DNA from: Oscillospiraceae bacterium
GTDB lineage: Bacteria > Bacillota > Clostridia > Oscillospirales > Ruminococcaceae
Direction: 5' to 3'
DNA length: 64,000 bases
NCBI GenBank assembly: GCA_902772105.1
Contig: CACXZI010000004.1
Coordinates: forward strand, 1 to 64,000
Positions within the stretch are counted from its first letter, which is position 1. Every line of letters begins with the position of its first letter. The translations under genes were made by a program, and so were the position numbers. Shown here in pieces: positions 1-8,787 of this stretch. Below the pieces are notes generated by a model. The model saw nothing but the letters and a program-made list of their open reading frames with translations. It was not told where the DNA came from and ran no database searches.

Positions 1-428
1 AACATTATTAATAATATATCTTAACAAAACTTCTAAAATATATAATCATTATAACAAAATAAAACCAACATCTACTTTTGAAATGAAACATATTAAAAAT
101 ACTTAATACATTAAACTTTTATTCCAATTAAACGACAATTTTTTTAAAAACGTCATTATTTAACCTGTTTTTTTATAATTTATAAAAAAATTTTCAAACT
201 TTTCAAAATATATCTAAACAAAAAATATTTGTCTTTAATAAATTTTTTAAAATAACATTATTAATAATATATCTTAACAAAACTTCTAAAATATATAATC
301 ATTATAACAAAATAAAACCTTCAATTAAACGACAAATTTTTTAAAAACGTCATTATTTAACCTGTTTTTTTATAATTTATAAAAAAATTTTCAAACTTTT
401 CAAAATATATCCTAAACAAAAAATATTT
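1..428. repeat. Duplicated AT-rich spacer (two direct-repeat modules)
   Basis: Two modules each occur twice. Module A (66 bp) is identical at 1-66 and 254-319. Module B (about 106 bp) lies at 125-230 and 322-428 with one substitution and one inserted base. The second A-B pair has lost most of the sequence that separates A and B in the first. No coding potential is visible. It looks like a recent local duplication with deletion. Confidence 0.85.
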
Positions 429-514
429 AACTAAACTATCTAAAACTTCTTAAATTTAACAAAACAAATAGCTTTTCTTTTAATATAAAATTTCTCTCAC
501 ACATATTTTAACAT

Positions 515-823
515 TCAAGTAACGTTTTTTTTCATCTTTATTATTAAAAATTTCTTTAATTTTTGCATAAAGGTCTTCCACTTTATTTTTTCTTTTAACA
601 AAACTTTTTTAATCTTTTCAATAGTTTGTTTAAAATTTTCTTCATTTAATTCAACATTTTTAAAGTTTGTTTTAGCAAAAATATTTTGTAATTTCCTAAA
701 ATTTTCTTCACCACGAATTGTTAAAATATTGTTACCATATAATTTTAAATTATTTGCACCTTTAAATTCATCAAACAATTCATCAATAATCTCTTCACTT
801 AATAAACCATTTATATAAAACCC
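515..823 (-). pseudogene. Truncated member of the secreted coiled-coil family
   Basis: The frame is open from 823 down to the stop at 515. A TTG at 778 could serve as a start, but homology begins upstream of it: the frame encodes GLLSEEIIDELF, which matches GLLTEEIKERVL in the paralogue at 57266-58183. Further on, KTNFKNVELNEENF matches KTNFKEIEITNEMF of the neighbour at 848-1771. Signal peptide and N-terminal domain are missing, and after residue 60 or so the sequence stops resembling the family, which suggests a frameshift plus truncation. I read it as a decayed tandem copy of its neighbour; expression as an 87-residue cytoplasmic peptide is possible but unlikely. Confidence 0.7.
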
Positions 824-847
824 TTAAAAATATTTATTTTAAATTCA

Positions 848-1771
848 CTAAATCCTTTCATGAGTTCTTAAATTAAATAAAGTTTTTTCAACATTTAAAG
901 CATTATTTATTCCAACAACATTTTCATATTTAACACTTTCAATTTCATTCAAAGAACGTTTCGCACCTTCAAGAAATTTTTCTAAATTTTGTATCACAAT
1001 TTCAAATTGATGCTTTCTTTCTTCTGTTAAACTCATCTCATTTTTCAAATTTTTCAAAATATTTTCATTATAATCTATGTTATTTAAAAGCTCTTTATAT
1101 TCCAAACTATTAATGCTATATGATTTTATTTCCTTTTTAAAATGTTTTAAATTTTTTTCAACATTTTTTATATCAAGCTCAACTAAAGCCAAATCTCCTC
1201 TTTCAAAAGCATTTTTATATGCATTTAATCTATTTTCAATTTTTCTAATAGACTTTTCCTGCACATATTTTTTTATTTCTTCCATTGCGCTACAAAACAT
1301 CTCATTTGTTATTTCAATTTCTTTAAAATTAGTTTTTTCAATAGCTTTTTTAAGTTTTTTAACCTCCCTAAAACTTTTGAAAAAGAAATCTACTTCTGAT
1401 TTTAACTTTAAATCTTGTGCATATACATCAAAAATTCCAAACAAAATTTGTTCTTTAGTTTCTCCATTTAATAAATCATTTTCTTCTAAAAATTTATTTA
1501 AAACTATATATAACCCCACTGCATCAATAGCATTTGTCGAATTATTATATTTAATAACGCCATCTTTCTCTCTTTTTTGCATTCCTCTTCCACAAATATC
1601 ATATTCCATTGCAACATAAAAACTTTCAGATTTTAAATGCTTGTTTAAATCATAATTTTTTTCATTTTCATTAACAACATTTTTTCTAATCATAGCACTA
1701 GCACTAAATTCAAAAGAAAAAAATAAACCTACGCTTAAAAATACCACCAAAAATTTTTTACTCAACTTCAT
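848..1771 (-). CDS. Secreted helical/coiled-coil protein, family member 1
   Basis: Function unknown. The 307-residue protein begins with a signal peptide (MKLSKKFLVVFLSVG, hydrophobic core, SASA cleavage site near residue 26). Next come an N-terminal stretch with VAMEYDICGRGMQKRE, a helical middle with KTNFKEIEITNEMF, a charged coiled coil (residues about 165-275), and the C-terminal ending NLRTHERI. The same blocks occur in the same order at 2980-3867, 57266-58183 and 60193-61095. An earlier in-frame ATG at 1786 exists, but the GGTGGTGG just before 1771 is the natural ribosome site and the paralogues all begin MKLNKK or MKNKK. It is monocistronic or weakly coupled to the decayed copy downstream. 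Probably exported and surface-associated or released; no enzyme motif seen. Confidence 0.75.
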   Translation of the reverse strand: MKLSKKFLVVFLSVGLFFSFEFSASAMIRKNVVNENEKNYDLNKHLKSESFYVAMEYDICGRGMQKREKDGVIKYNNSTNAIDAVGLYIVLNKFLEENDLLNGETKEQILFGIFDVYAQDLKLKSEVDFFFKSFREVKKLKKAIEKTNFKEIEITNEMFCSAMEEIKKYVQEKSIRKIENRLNAYKNAFERGDLALVELDIKNVEKNLKHFKKEIKSYSINSLEYKELLNNIDYNENILKNLKNEMSLTEERKHQFEIVIQNLEKFLEGAKRSLNEIESVKYENVVGINNALNVEKTLFNLRTHERI

Positions 1772-1873
1772 AAAAACCACCACCATAAAAACAATAATTT
1801 TATCATTTTTATGTGATTACTTTTATTTATATACTAATTTTTATTTATTTTAAAAACAAACTAAATTTTCTTC

Positions 1874-2791
1874 TTAATTCACAATATCTTCTAATTTTAT
1901 CTCATCAATTTTTTTAAATAAACTATCACATTTTATTTTAAAATCATCTATCATGTCAAAATTTTTAACAATAAGATATTTAAAATCATTATAATCTTTC
2001 CAAAATGCAGATTTTTTCATTTTAACTATTTTATTATCTTTAAATTCAGGTTTTTCTAATTTTTGTTTCAAAAGTTCTAATTTTTTAATATCATTACTAT
2101 TACACTTTATAGAACGTTCTAATCTTTTAATTCTTTTCTCAGAAATATTATTATTATTTAAACTTTTTTTAAAACTTTCAATATTATCCTCACACCTTCC
2201 AATTCTAGTATTTATATAATAATCTATAAGATCATTTTCACCTTTTTCTAAAATTTTTCTTTCTTTATTCACTCCCCATGATTCCTCCATATTTTTCATA
2301 TCTGCCTCAACATATTCTTTTATATAATTTTTAAATTCTAATAACTCATCTTCACTTACTTTAAATTTTCCTAAACCATTATTATTAATTTCTTTTTGAA
2401 ATTTATCAACATCATCTTCATACCTAAAAATTAAATTTAATTCATCAACACTTTTTTCTTCATCTGAAAGAATAAATCTAGAAATATTATTAATAAGCTG
2501 ATCTTTCAAATTATCTTTATAATATAATTCACATCTTTTTAATAAATTCTTAAATGCAAAGAAAATATTAACATAATATTTAACCTTATCAAGATTGTTA
2601 TTTTTATTAAGGGTTAAAGAAACCCCATAACTCGTTAAAACTTTTTGATCTATTTCTTTCTTACCTTTACTATCTATTGAATGACATCCTTTGTCATTAA
2701 CATCACTCAACATAGCACTAGCAGAAACACTAAAAGTTAAAAATAACCCTAAACTTAAAAAAATCCCCATAAACTTTTTATTAAATTTCAC
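1874..2791 (-). CDS. Secreted helical/coiled-coil protein, family member 2
   Basis: Function unknown; 305 residues. The signal peptide (KFNKKFMGIFLSLGLFL, then SASAM) is nearly the same as in the neighbours. The mature part is more divergent but keeps the layout: a helical N-terminal region ending in a LGKFKVSEDELLEF block, equivalent to the KIEITKDDF block of the others, then a long Lys/Glu/Asn-rich coiled coil. The C-terminal RTGERI-like motif is not evident. The GTG at 2791 is preferred over the TTG at 2800 because GGG lies 9 nt before the GTG and directly abuts the TTG. The upstream region (2792-2922) is A/T-rich with no clear -35/-10 pair. Confidence 0.72.
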   Translation of the reverse strand: MKFNKKFMGIFLSLGLFLTFSVSASAMLSDVNDKGCHSIDSKGKKEIDQKVLTSYGVSLTLNKNNNLDKVKYYVNIFFAFKNLLKRCELYYKDNLKDQLINNISRFILSDEEKSVDELNLIFRYEDDVDKFQKEINNNGLGKFKVSEDELLEFKNYIKEYVEADMKNMEESWGVNKERKILEKGENDLIDYYINTRIGRCEDNIESFKKSLNNNNISEKRIKRLERSIKCNSNDIKKLELLKQKLEKPEFKDNKIVKMKKSAFWKDYNDFKYLIVKNFDMIDDFKIKCDSLFKKIDEIKLEDIVN

Positions 2792-2922
2792 TTCAATCAA
2801 CCCTTTTTTAAATTTTATATTAATATTTTACAGAAAAATATTACTAAAGTAAAGCATAATTTAACAAAAAAATTTATTATTTTACTTTTTATTACTTAAT
2901 TTTACATTTTTTTAAACTAAAC

Positions 2923-2961
2923 AAAAGCCAACACTGCCTTTTTAAACAATGTTGGCTTTTT
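2923..2961 (-). terminator. Rho-independent terminator after family member 3
   Basis: AAAAGCCAACA at 2923-2933 pairs with TGTTGGCTTTT at 2950-2960, extended inward with one mismatch around a short loop. Read on the minus strand the stem ends in a run of T. It lies just after the stop at 2980. The T/A symmetry could let it work in both directions. Confidence 0.8.
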
Positions 2962-2979
2962 ACAATTAAAACTTCTTTT

Positions 2980-3867
2980 TTAAATTCTTTTTCCAGTTTT
3001 CAAATCTATTAAAGTTTTTGAAACCACTAAATCTTTGCTTAAATTTTTAATATCATTAAACTTAACTTTTTCAATATCTTTTAACTTCCTTTTATTATCT
3101 TCTATAAAACCTTCACCATTTCTAATAAACTGTTTCTCCGCCTCTTTTGTCTCCTTAGAAACTTTTTTATTTATTTCTTTCTTAGCTTTTTTCAAATCGT
3201 TATTTAAATTTTCTAATTTCTTCTTACCTTCTTTTAATTCTTCTCCCTCAAGTTTTTCTAGCAAAATTTCTTGTTCTTTAATGTCTTTTTTAATCCTATT
3301 TATAAAACCTTTTCTCAAAGCTTTATCTCCGCCTTTTAAATATTCTTTAGATTCTCTAACTTCATCAATCGCATCTTCAACATTTTTGCCCCTAACATCT
3401 TTCATATCTTTTATAGCTTTTTTTAACATATCTTCAGTTATCTTAATATCCTTAAAATTTGTTTTCTTAACTGCATCTTTTAATTTTTCAACGACCTCAA
3501 CATTTAAATCATAAAACGAAATTTCTGTTGTTAGTTTAATTCCATCTTTGTTTAAAAAAACTTCATCTATTAACTTTTTCTTTATATCATCATTCCACAA
3601 GCCATTTTTTTCAAAAGCTTCTTTTAAAACTATATATAAAAAAACTCCTTCTTTTTCGGTTGTTTTATTTTTTTTATTTTCAATATATCTATCTGGCCCA
3701 TTTTTTGAACCCTCTTTTCTTTTTTGCATATTCTTTCCATCTATAACAAATTCAATTGCAACGTTGTTCACAACGCCATTTTTTAAATTTTCTGCACTAA
3801 CAGAAATAAGAGAAAACATCATACCTAAAGTTAAAAACATTCCCAAAAATTTCTTATTCAACTTCAT
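2980..3867 (-). CDS. Secreted helical/coiled-coil protein, family member 3
   Basis: Function unknown; 295 residues. The signal peptide is MKLNKKFLGMFLTLGMMFSL with cleavage near SVSA (residue 25). The mature protein carries VAIEFVIDGKNMQKRK, a FLYIVLKEAFEKNGLW helix, KTNFKDIKITEDML, a very Lys/Glu-rich coiled coil (residues about 165-270) and the ending LIDLKTGKRI. This is the clearest full-length example of the family on this side of the window. The start at 3867 is chosen over 3921 because GGAGGG sits 6 nt before it and because all paralogues begin here. The upstream sequence (3890-3994) is strikingly like that of the gene at 61552-62298. A strong terminator follows. Confidence 0.78.
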   Translation of the reverse strand: MKLNKKFLGMFLTLGMMFSLISVSAENLKNGVVNNVAIEFVIDGKNMQKRKEGSKNGPDRYIENKKNKTTEKEGVFLYIVLKEAFEKNGLWNDDIKKKLIDEVFLNKDGIKLTTEISFYDLNVEVVEKLKDAVKKTNFKDIKITEDMLKKAIKDMKDVRGKNVEDAIDEVRESKEYLKGGDKALRKGFINRIKKDIKEQEILLEKLEGEELKEGKKKLENLNNDLKKAKKEINKKVSKETKEAEKQFIRNGEGFIEDNKRKLKDIEKVKFNDIKNLSKDLVVSKTLIDLKTGKRI

Positions 3868-3889
3868 ATTAAACCCTCCATTTTTAATC

Positions 3890-3994
3890 TTTACATATAA
3901 TATTTTCTCATTAATTTTCAAAAAGTCAAGTTACAATTTATGAACAAATTAGCAACAAATATACTACAAAATAAACATCTTTGTAACTTTTTTG
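3890..3994 (-). promoter_or_regulatory. Conserved upstream region shared with the 61552-62298 gene
   Basis: About 100 nt before this gene align with 62349-62452. The shared minus-strand pattern is TTGTAACTTGACTTTT, then ATGAGAAAATATTA, then GTAAAGA. TTGACT (3929-3924) is a good -35; the -10 is unclear (AAAATA at 17 nt or TATTAT at 21 nt). Conservation in spacer DNA of two distant, otherwise divergent paralogues suggests a regulatory role or a relatively recent duplication of the promoter. Confidence 0.5.
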
Positions 3995-4122
3995 TAATAT
4001 TTTTCTACAACCAAAAATCTTCCTTTTTTTAACATTTTACCTAAATTATTTTTAGTTTTTTTATAACAATTTTTAAATCAAACATTTTATTTTCTTTTAG
4101 CATTAAACCCAATAGTTAAACA

Positions 4123-5088
4123 TCACAAATTAGTCCCACAAAAATTCATTTTTGCTTTTGGATCTACCAAACACAATAAATTTTCAAGTTTTAATTCATC
4201 TTCTTCCTTTAAACCACCCAAACTTTCTTTAGTAATATCTTTTAAATCTTCATTAAAAGTTATATTTTCACTAATTTTTTTAATTTCATCAAAATTAATA
4301 TTTTCAATATTACTTAAATTATTTTTAAGGTTTACAATCATTTTTTTAACATTTTTTATGTTTTCTTCATTCAGTAGATTTTCAATAGTTTCTTTAAAAA
4401 CAAAAGAATTCTCTTTAACACGTTCTCTTAAAATTTCCACATCTTTCCCTTTATTTTTCATATTAATATCAAAAATTTTCATACCAACTTCTTTATATTG
4501 CGCATCACTTATTTCATTTCCACCAACATATTTTTTCAAAATATCTTCAAGTTCTATCAAGCCATCTAAAAAACTTTTTAAATTAGTTTTAATATTTTTC
4601 AAATCTTTATTAAAACCAGATTCTGTTATTTTAATTTCGTTTACTTTTCCACTTTTCAAATTTCTAACAAACTTTTCAAAATGAGCATCCAATTTCTTAT
4701 TTCCTTTAAAAAACTCAAAAGAAAAATCTTTTAATTTTTCATTTAGATTTTCAATATTCATAGCTTTAATTCTATTCATAACCATAAAAAATAACAAAGA
4801 CTTCTCACCAAGGCCAAGTTTTTCTAGGTTATATTTCCTTAAAATTTCATTAAACCTACAATAAAAAGCAACAAAAACCTTTGTAACATCTGAAGGATTT
4901 AATTTATCAGCAGAGTTTTTAAAATCTGCAGAAAAACAAAATCTTCTAACAGGGTTTGTTTTAATTTCTCCAAACTCTTCTTTTTGAGTTTTAACTTCAC
5001 CTTTGCTTTTTGCACCACAAACAACACCAAAAGCTAAAAAACACCCAAAAGTTAACAAAACTCCCATAACTTTTCTACTAAATTTCAC
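4123..5088 (-). CDS. Secreted helical protein, divergent family member 4
   Basis: Function unknown; 321 residues. The GTG start at 5088 is preceded by GGGGAGAG. The signal peptide is KFSRKVMGVLLTFGCFLAFG with likely cleavage after VCGA. A cysteine sits there, but the preceding residues (GVVC) do not make a good lipobox, so I do not call it a lipoprotein. The mature part is mostly helical; VNEIKITESGFNKDLKNIK corresponds to the KIEITKDDF block of the other members. The coiled coil is shorter, and the C-terminus (residues about 285-321) is unlike the others. A promoter matching the right-hand cluster lies 40 nt upstream. Confidence 0.7.
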   Translation of the reverse strand: MKFSRKVMGVLLTFGCFLAFGVVCGAKSKGEVKTQKEEFGEIKTNPVRRFCFSADFKNSADKLNPSDVTKVFVAFYCRFNEILRKYNLEKLGLGEKSLLFFMVMNRIKAMNIENLNEKLKDFSFEFFKGNKKLDAHFEKFVRNLKSGKVNEIKITESGFNKDLKNIKTNLKSFLDGLIELEDILKKYVGGNEISDAQYKEVGMKIFDINMKNKGKDVEILRERVKENSFVFKETIENLLNEENIKNVKKMIVNLKNNLSNIENINFDEIKKISENITFNEDLKDITKESLGGLKEEDELKLENLLCLVDPKAKMNFCGTNL

Positions 5089-5127
5089 CCTATCTCTCCC
5101 CTATCTTGCATTCTGTTATTTTCCTTT

Positions 5128-5156
5128 ATTGTATATAAAACAACAAAAAATGTCAA
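5128..5156 (-). promoter_or_regulatory. Sigma-A-type promoter of family member 4
   Basis: TTGACA (5156-5151), a 17-nt spacer and TACAAT (5133-5128) on the minus strand. The spacer begins with a T run like the promoters at 57089-57117 and 59130-59157 of the right-hand paralogues. Confidence 0.7.
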
Positions 5157-5583
5157 TAACCACTTAAAAAATTCAAAATTAAATTTTAAAAAATATATCA
5201 ATTCCCTAACAATTTCACTCTACTTTTTTATCATAATAACTTTAATATTTCATTAATTTAAAAATCTACACTTTAAAAACACTAAAAAATCTACATTTAA
5301 TCTATATTAATAAGCATAATTTCACCGTTTTAAAAATTCAAAATAAACTAAAATTCACATTAAATATCACCGCATATTTTAATTTAAATAACAAAAATAA
5401 TTTATAACAAAATAAAAATTACTTTAATAATAAACAATATAACGCAAAAACTTTTCTAAAAAAAGATGCTTCAAAAAAACTCTAAAATATCATATACACA
5501 ATAATTTTTGAAAATAAACACTATTTTTCATCTAATTTAAATTCTACAATCTTCTAAACAATTCTTTTTCAATTAATATTAAA
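5157..5583. other. AT-rich intergenic space
   Basis: About 430 nt of nearly pure A/T between the secreted-protein cluster and gatB. I see no ORF, hairpin with a T run or RNA gene in it. Confidence 0.6.
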
Positions 5584-7014
5584 TCAACCCTTTTGCTGCA
5601 ATATTTTAACAAGAATCTCCTCAGCAAGGTTAGCATCTGCTCTTCCTTTTGTTTCTTTCATAACAAACCCAACCAAAGACTTAATAGCCTTAACCTTTCC
5701 AGACATATAATCTTTAACAGCCTTTTCATTTTGTTCAACAGCAGCACTACAAATTTTTTCTAATTCCTCATCTGTTAACCCTTTTAAATCATCTTCAGAA
5801 ATTATATCAAAAACCTTCTTGCCAGTTAAAAGCATTTCGTCCAAAGTTTTTTTAGCCATATTGTTCCTAATTTTTTTAGTCTCTATCAAATTCAAAAGCT
5901 TTTCCATTTCTTCAGCTGAAACTAAAATTTTGAATTCTTCCTTTTCGGTTTCTGTTTCAAATTTAGCGAAAATCATAGATAAAATCAAATTAGAACAGTT
6001 TTTATACGACTCTATTTCTTTAACATTTTTTGTGCTCTCTTCAAAAAATTCTGCAACCTTTCTATATTCAACCAAAAGTTTAGCATCAGCAACAGGAAGT
6101 TTAAATTCTTCAACATATCTTTTTAACTTTTCACCATATAATTCCGGCAAACTTTCTTTAATTTTTAAAACTTCGTCTTCTTCTATGTGTATTCTAACCA
6201 AATCTGGCTCTTTAAAATATCTATAGTCTTGCGCATCTTCTTTTCCACGCATAGGACTTGTTTCTTTGTTTTCAACATCAAAACGCATAGTCTCTTGAAT
6301 AACTTTTCCACCCGAACTTAAAACATCAATCTGCCGATTAGTTTCAAAATTAACAGCTTTTCGAATATTATTAAAAGAGTTCATATTTTTAATTTCTGTT
6401 CTTGTTCCAAGCTCTTCTTGAGAAGAAGGTTTAACAGAAACATTAACATCACAACGCAAACTTCCTTCCTGCATCTTACAGTCCGATACACCAATATACC
6501 GCATAGTTAGCTGAATTAACTCTAAATATTCAACAGCTTCTTCAACATCTCTAAAGTCTGGTTTTGTTACTATTTCAATTAATGGAACTCCTCCACGGTT
6601 ATAGTCAACATATGTTGCTCCACCTTCATGAATTAACTTTCCAGCGTCTTCTTCTATGTGAATTCGCTCTATTCCAATTGTTCTTCCATTTGAAAGAGTC
6701 ACATGTCCATCATAACAAAGTGGCTTATCGTGCTGAGAAATCTGGTATGCCTTTGGTAAATCTGGGTAAACATAATTTTTTCTATCCATCTTTGAATATT
6801 TAGCAATTTTACAGTTCAAAGCAAGCCCTGCCATAATAGCATAGTGTAAAACTTCTTTATTAAGCCGAGGCATAGTCCCCGGAAGCCCAATACAAATCGG
6901 GCAACAATGCGTGTTAGCCTCTCCTTTAAAAGCTGTTGTACATCCACAAAAAATTTTAGTCTTCGTTGAAAGTTCAACGTGAGTTTCAAGCCCTAATACA
7001 ATATCATAATTCAT
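5584..7014 (-). CDS. gatB: Aspartyl/glutamyl-tRNA amidotransferase subunit B
   Basis: GatB is the kinase/tRNA-binding subunit of GatCAB, which converts Glu-tRNA(Gln), and where present Asp-tRNA(Asn), to the amidated form using ammonia tunnelled from GatA. The 476 residues have the family length. GLETHVELSTKTKIFCGC opens the catalytic cradle, with CCPICIGLPG near residue 40 supplying the conserved cysteines. VDYNRGGVPLIEIVT and RCDVNVSV follow. The C-terminal YqeY-like tail (about 330-476) ends with the ADANLAEEIL region that contacts tRNA. It is last in gatC-gatA-gatB and its ATG overlaps the end of gatA by 11 nt, which suggests translational coupling. No obvious terminator follows. Confidence 0.97.
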   Translation of the reverse strand: MNYDIVLGLETHVELSTKTKIFCGCTTAFKGEANTHCCPICIGLPGTMPRLNKEVLHYAIMAGLALNCKIAKYSKMDRKNYVYPDLPKAYQISQHDKPLCYDGHVTLSNGRTIGIERIHIEEDAGKLIHEGGATYVDYNRGGVPLIEIVTKPDFRDVEEAVEYLELIQLTMRYIGVSDCKMQEGSLRCDVNVSVKPSSQEELGTRTEIKNMNSFNNIRKAVNFETNRQIDVLSSGGKVIQETMRFDVENKETSPMRGKEDAQDYRYFKEPDLVRIHIEEDEVLKIKESLPELYGEKLKRYVEEFKLPVADAKLLVEYRKVAEFFEESTKNVKEIESYKNCSNLILSMIFAKFETETEKEEFKILVSAEEMEKLLNLIETKKIRNNMAKKTLDEMLLTGKKVFDIISEDDLKGLTDEELEKICSAAVEQNEKAVKDYMSGKVKAIKSLVGFVMKETKGRADANLAEEILVKILQQKG

Positions 7015-8464
7015 CAGGGTATACCCCCTTTAAAACCTTTTTAAAATAACATCTATTTGTTTCTTCTTCAAACATATTAGCAACATTTAAAAGCCTTGAT
7101 TCAGAAAAATTTGGCCCAATAAGCTGCATACCAATAGGAAGCCCTTTTTCATCAAATCCACAAGGCAAAGAAATAGCAGCAACCCCTGCAATATTAATAG
7201 GAACGGTGCAAACATCAGCCATATATGATAAAATTGGATCTAAAGAAGAAAAACCCGCCTTAAAAGCTGTGCTTGGTGCTGTTGGAGTGAGTATTAAATC
7301 ACATTTTTCAAAAGCATCTCTAAATTCTTTAACAATAGCCCCTCGAACCAGCTGCGCTTTTTTATAGTATGCATCATAAAACCCAGCAGACAAAACATAT
7401 GTTCCAAGCAAAATTCTTCTTTTAACCTCTTTTCCAAAACCTTCACTTCTTGTTTTGCAAATCATCTCATGAAAATTTTTATAGCCACCTTCTCTCATAC
7501 CATATCGTATTCCATCATATCTACCAAGATTAGAAGACGCTTCAGCACAAGCAATAATATAATAAACCATCAAAGCATAATCAACAAGTGGCAACGATAT
7601 TTCAACTATGGTGGCTCCCATTTTTTCATATGTTTTTAAAGCTTCATTAACATGTTTTAAAACTTCTTCATCACCATAAGAAAAAAATTCTTTAGCAACC
7701 CCAATTTTTAAAGAAGATATAGGATCGTTTAAATGTGGAACTGTTTTTTCTTTTGCTCCTTTATTTGTTGAATCTTGTATGTCTTTTTGAGCTATAGCAT
7801 CAAAAACAATAGCAGCATCTCTTGCAGAAGTTGTAATTGGCCCTATTTGATCTAAACTAGAAGCAAAAGCAACCAATCCATATCTTGAAACAGCCCCATA
7901 TGTTGGCTTTAGCCCAACCAATCCACAAAAACTTGCAGGCTGGCGAATAGATCCTCCGGTGTCGGACCCAAGCCCATATGCACAAAGCCCTCCAGCAACA
8001 GCAGCAGAAACTCCTCCAGAACTTCCTCCAGGAACATAATCGGTGTTATGCGGGTTTTTTGCCCCTTTAAAACAAGAAGTTTCACATGTTGAACCCATTG
8101 CAAATTCATCCATATTTGTTTTCCCTAACAAAACCGCATTTTTTTCTTTTAGCTTTTCCCAAACAAATGCGTCATAAATTGGAACATATCCTTTTAAAAT
8201 TTTTGAACAACATGTTGTTTCAATGCCTTTTGTTGAAATATTGTCTTTTAAAGTAAATGGCAAACCTTCTAATAAATCTATTTCTTCACCTTTTGCTATT
8301 TTTTCATCAACTAACTTTGCTGTTTTAAAAGCTTCATCTTCGCTCAAACAAACATAAGAATTTAAAGTTTTATCCATTTCTTTAATTGCATCAAAATATT
8401 TTTTTGTTAACTCTAAAGAACTAATCTTTCTATTCTTTAAAAGTTCGTTAAATTTAAATATCAA
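7004..8464 (-). CDS. gatA: Aspartyl/glutamyl-tRNA amidotransferase subunit A
   Basis: The glutaminase subunit of GatCAB, an amidase-signature enzyme. The Ser-cisSer-Lys triad is visible: Lys in TLKDN near residue 73, the cis-Ser in GGSSGG near 148, and the nucleophile in GSDTGGSIRQP near 172. About 486 residues, normal length. I place the start at a TTG at 8464 because GGAGG lies 8 nt upstream; the TTG at 8479 overlaps that ribosome site and is less likely. It lies between gatC and gatB in one operon. Confidence 0.96.
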   Translation of the reverse strand: MIFKFNELLKNRKISSLELTKKYFDAIKEMDKTLNSYVCLSEDEAFKTAKLVDEKIAKGEEIDLLEGLPFTLKDNISTKGIETTCCSKILKGYVPIYDAFVWEKLKEKNAVLLGKTNMDEFAMGSTCETSCFKGAKNPHNTDYVPGGSSGGVSAAVAGGLCAYGLGSDTGGSIRQPASFCGLVGLKPTYGAVSRYGLVAFASSLDQIGPITTSARDAAIVFDAIAQKDIQDSTNKGAKEKTVPHLNDPISSLKIGVAKEFFSYGDEEVLKHVNEALKTYEKMGATIVEISLPLVDYALMVYYIIACAEASSNLGRYDGIRYGMREGGYKNFHEMICKTRSEGFGKEVKRRILLGTYVLSAGFYDAYYKKAQLVRGAIVKEFRDAFEKCDLILTPTAPSTAFKAGFSSLDPILSYMADVCTVPINIAGVAAISLPCGFDEKGLPIGMQLIGPNFSESRLLNVANMFEEETNRCYFKKVLKGVYPDEL

Positions 8465-8493
8465 AACCTTTTCCTCCAACCATATCTTGTTTT

Positions 8494-8772
8494 TTATTTT
8501 TCTGTATTTTTCAAATAAAAAAATCCATCTTCCTTTGTTTTAGCATTTTTTAAAATTTCTTCTTGAGGATATGAAGGAATTACTTCATCCTCTCTTAAAA
8601 TATTTTCTAAATCATTTAAATCTTCAACCGTTTCATCTAAAACCTTAGCATCATTAATTTTTTGTGCAAAAGAAATTATATTTTCCATATCTTTTAAAAT
8701 TTCATCAACATCTTGTTCTTTAATTTCCAATTTACTTAAAATCGCAATATCATATAGCTCTTCCTTATTCAA
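8494..8772 (-). CDS. gatC: Aspartyl/glutamyl-tRNA amidotransferase subunit C
   Basis: Small belt subunit that wraps the GatA-GatB interface and stabilises the amidotransferase. 92 residues, with the typical LYDIAILSKLEI helix and a C-terminal REDEV..SYPQEEILKNA segment. A TTG at 8772 is preferred as start since GGGG is 8 nt upstream; the GTG at 8781 would touch the ribosome site. The gene sits 15 nt after aspS, fitting an aspS-gatC-gatA-gatB unit. Confidence 0.93.
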   Translation of the reverse strand: MNKEELYDIAILSKLEIKEQDVDEILKDMENIISFAQKINDAKVLDETVEDLNDLENILREDEVIPSYPQEEILKNAKTKEDGFFYLKNTEK

Positions 8773-8787
8773 AATTTTCACCCCTTT

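Noticed and set aside
1077..1619. Plus-strand 180-residue ORF opposite the first secreted gene
   Set aside because: It is antisense to a gene with a signal peptide, ribosome site and paralogues; its Ser/Phe/Leu-rich composition is that of a shadow of Lys/Glu-rich coding DNA. The same holds for other long antisense frames in the window.
4992..5088. Lipoprotein signal in the protein at 4123-5088
   Set aside because: A cysteine follows the hydrophobic core, but GVVC lacks the small residue expected at -1 and paralogues have ordinary SASA-type sites.
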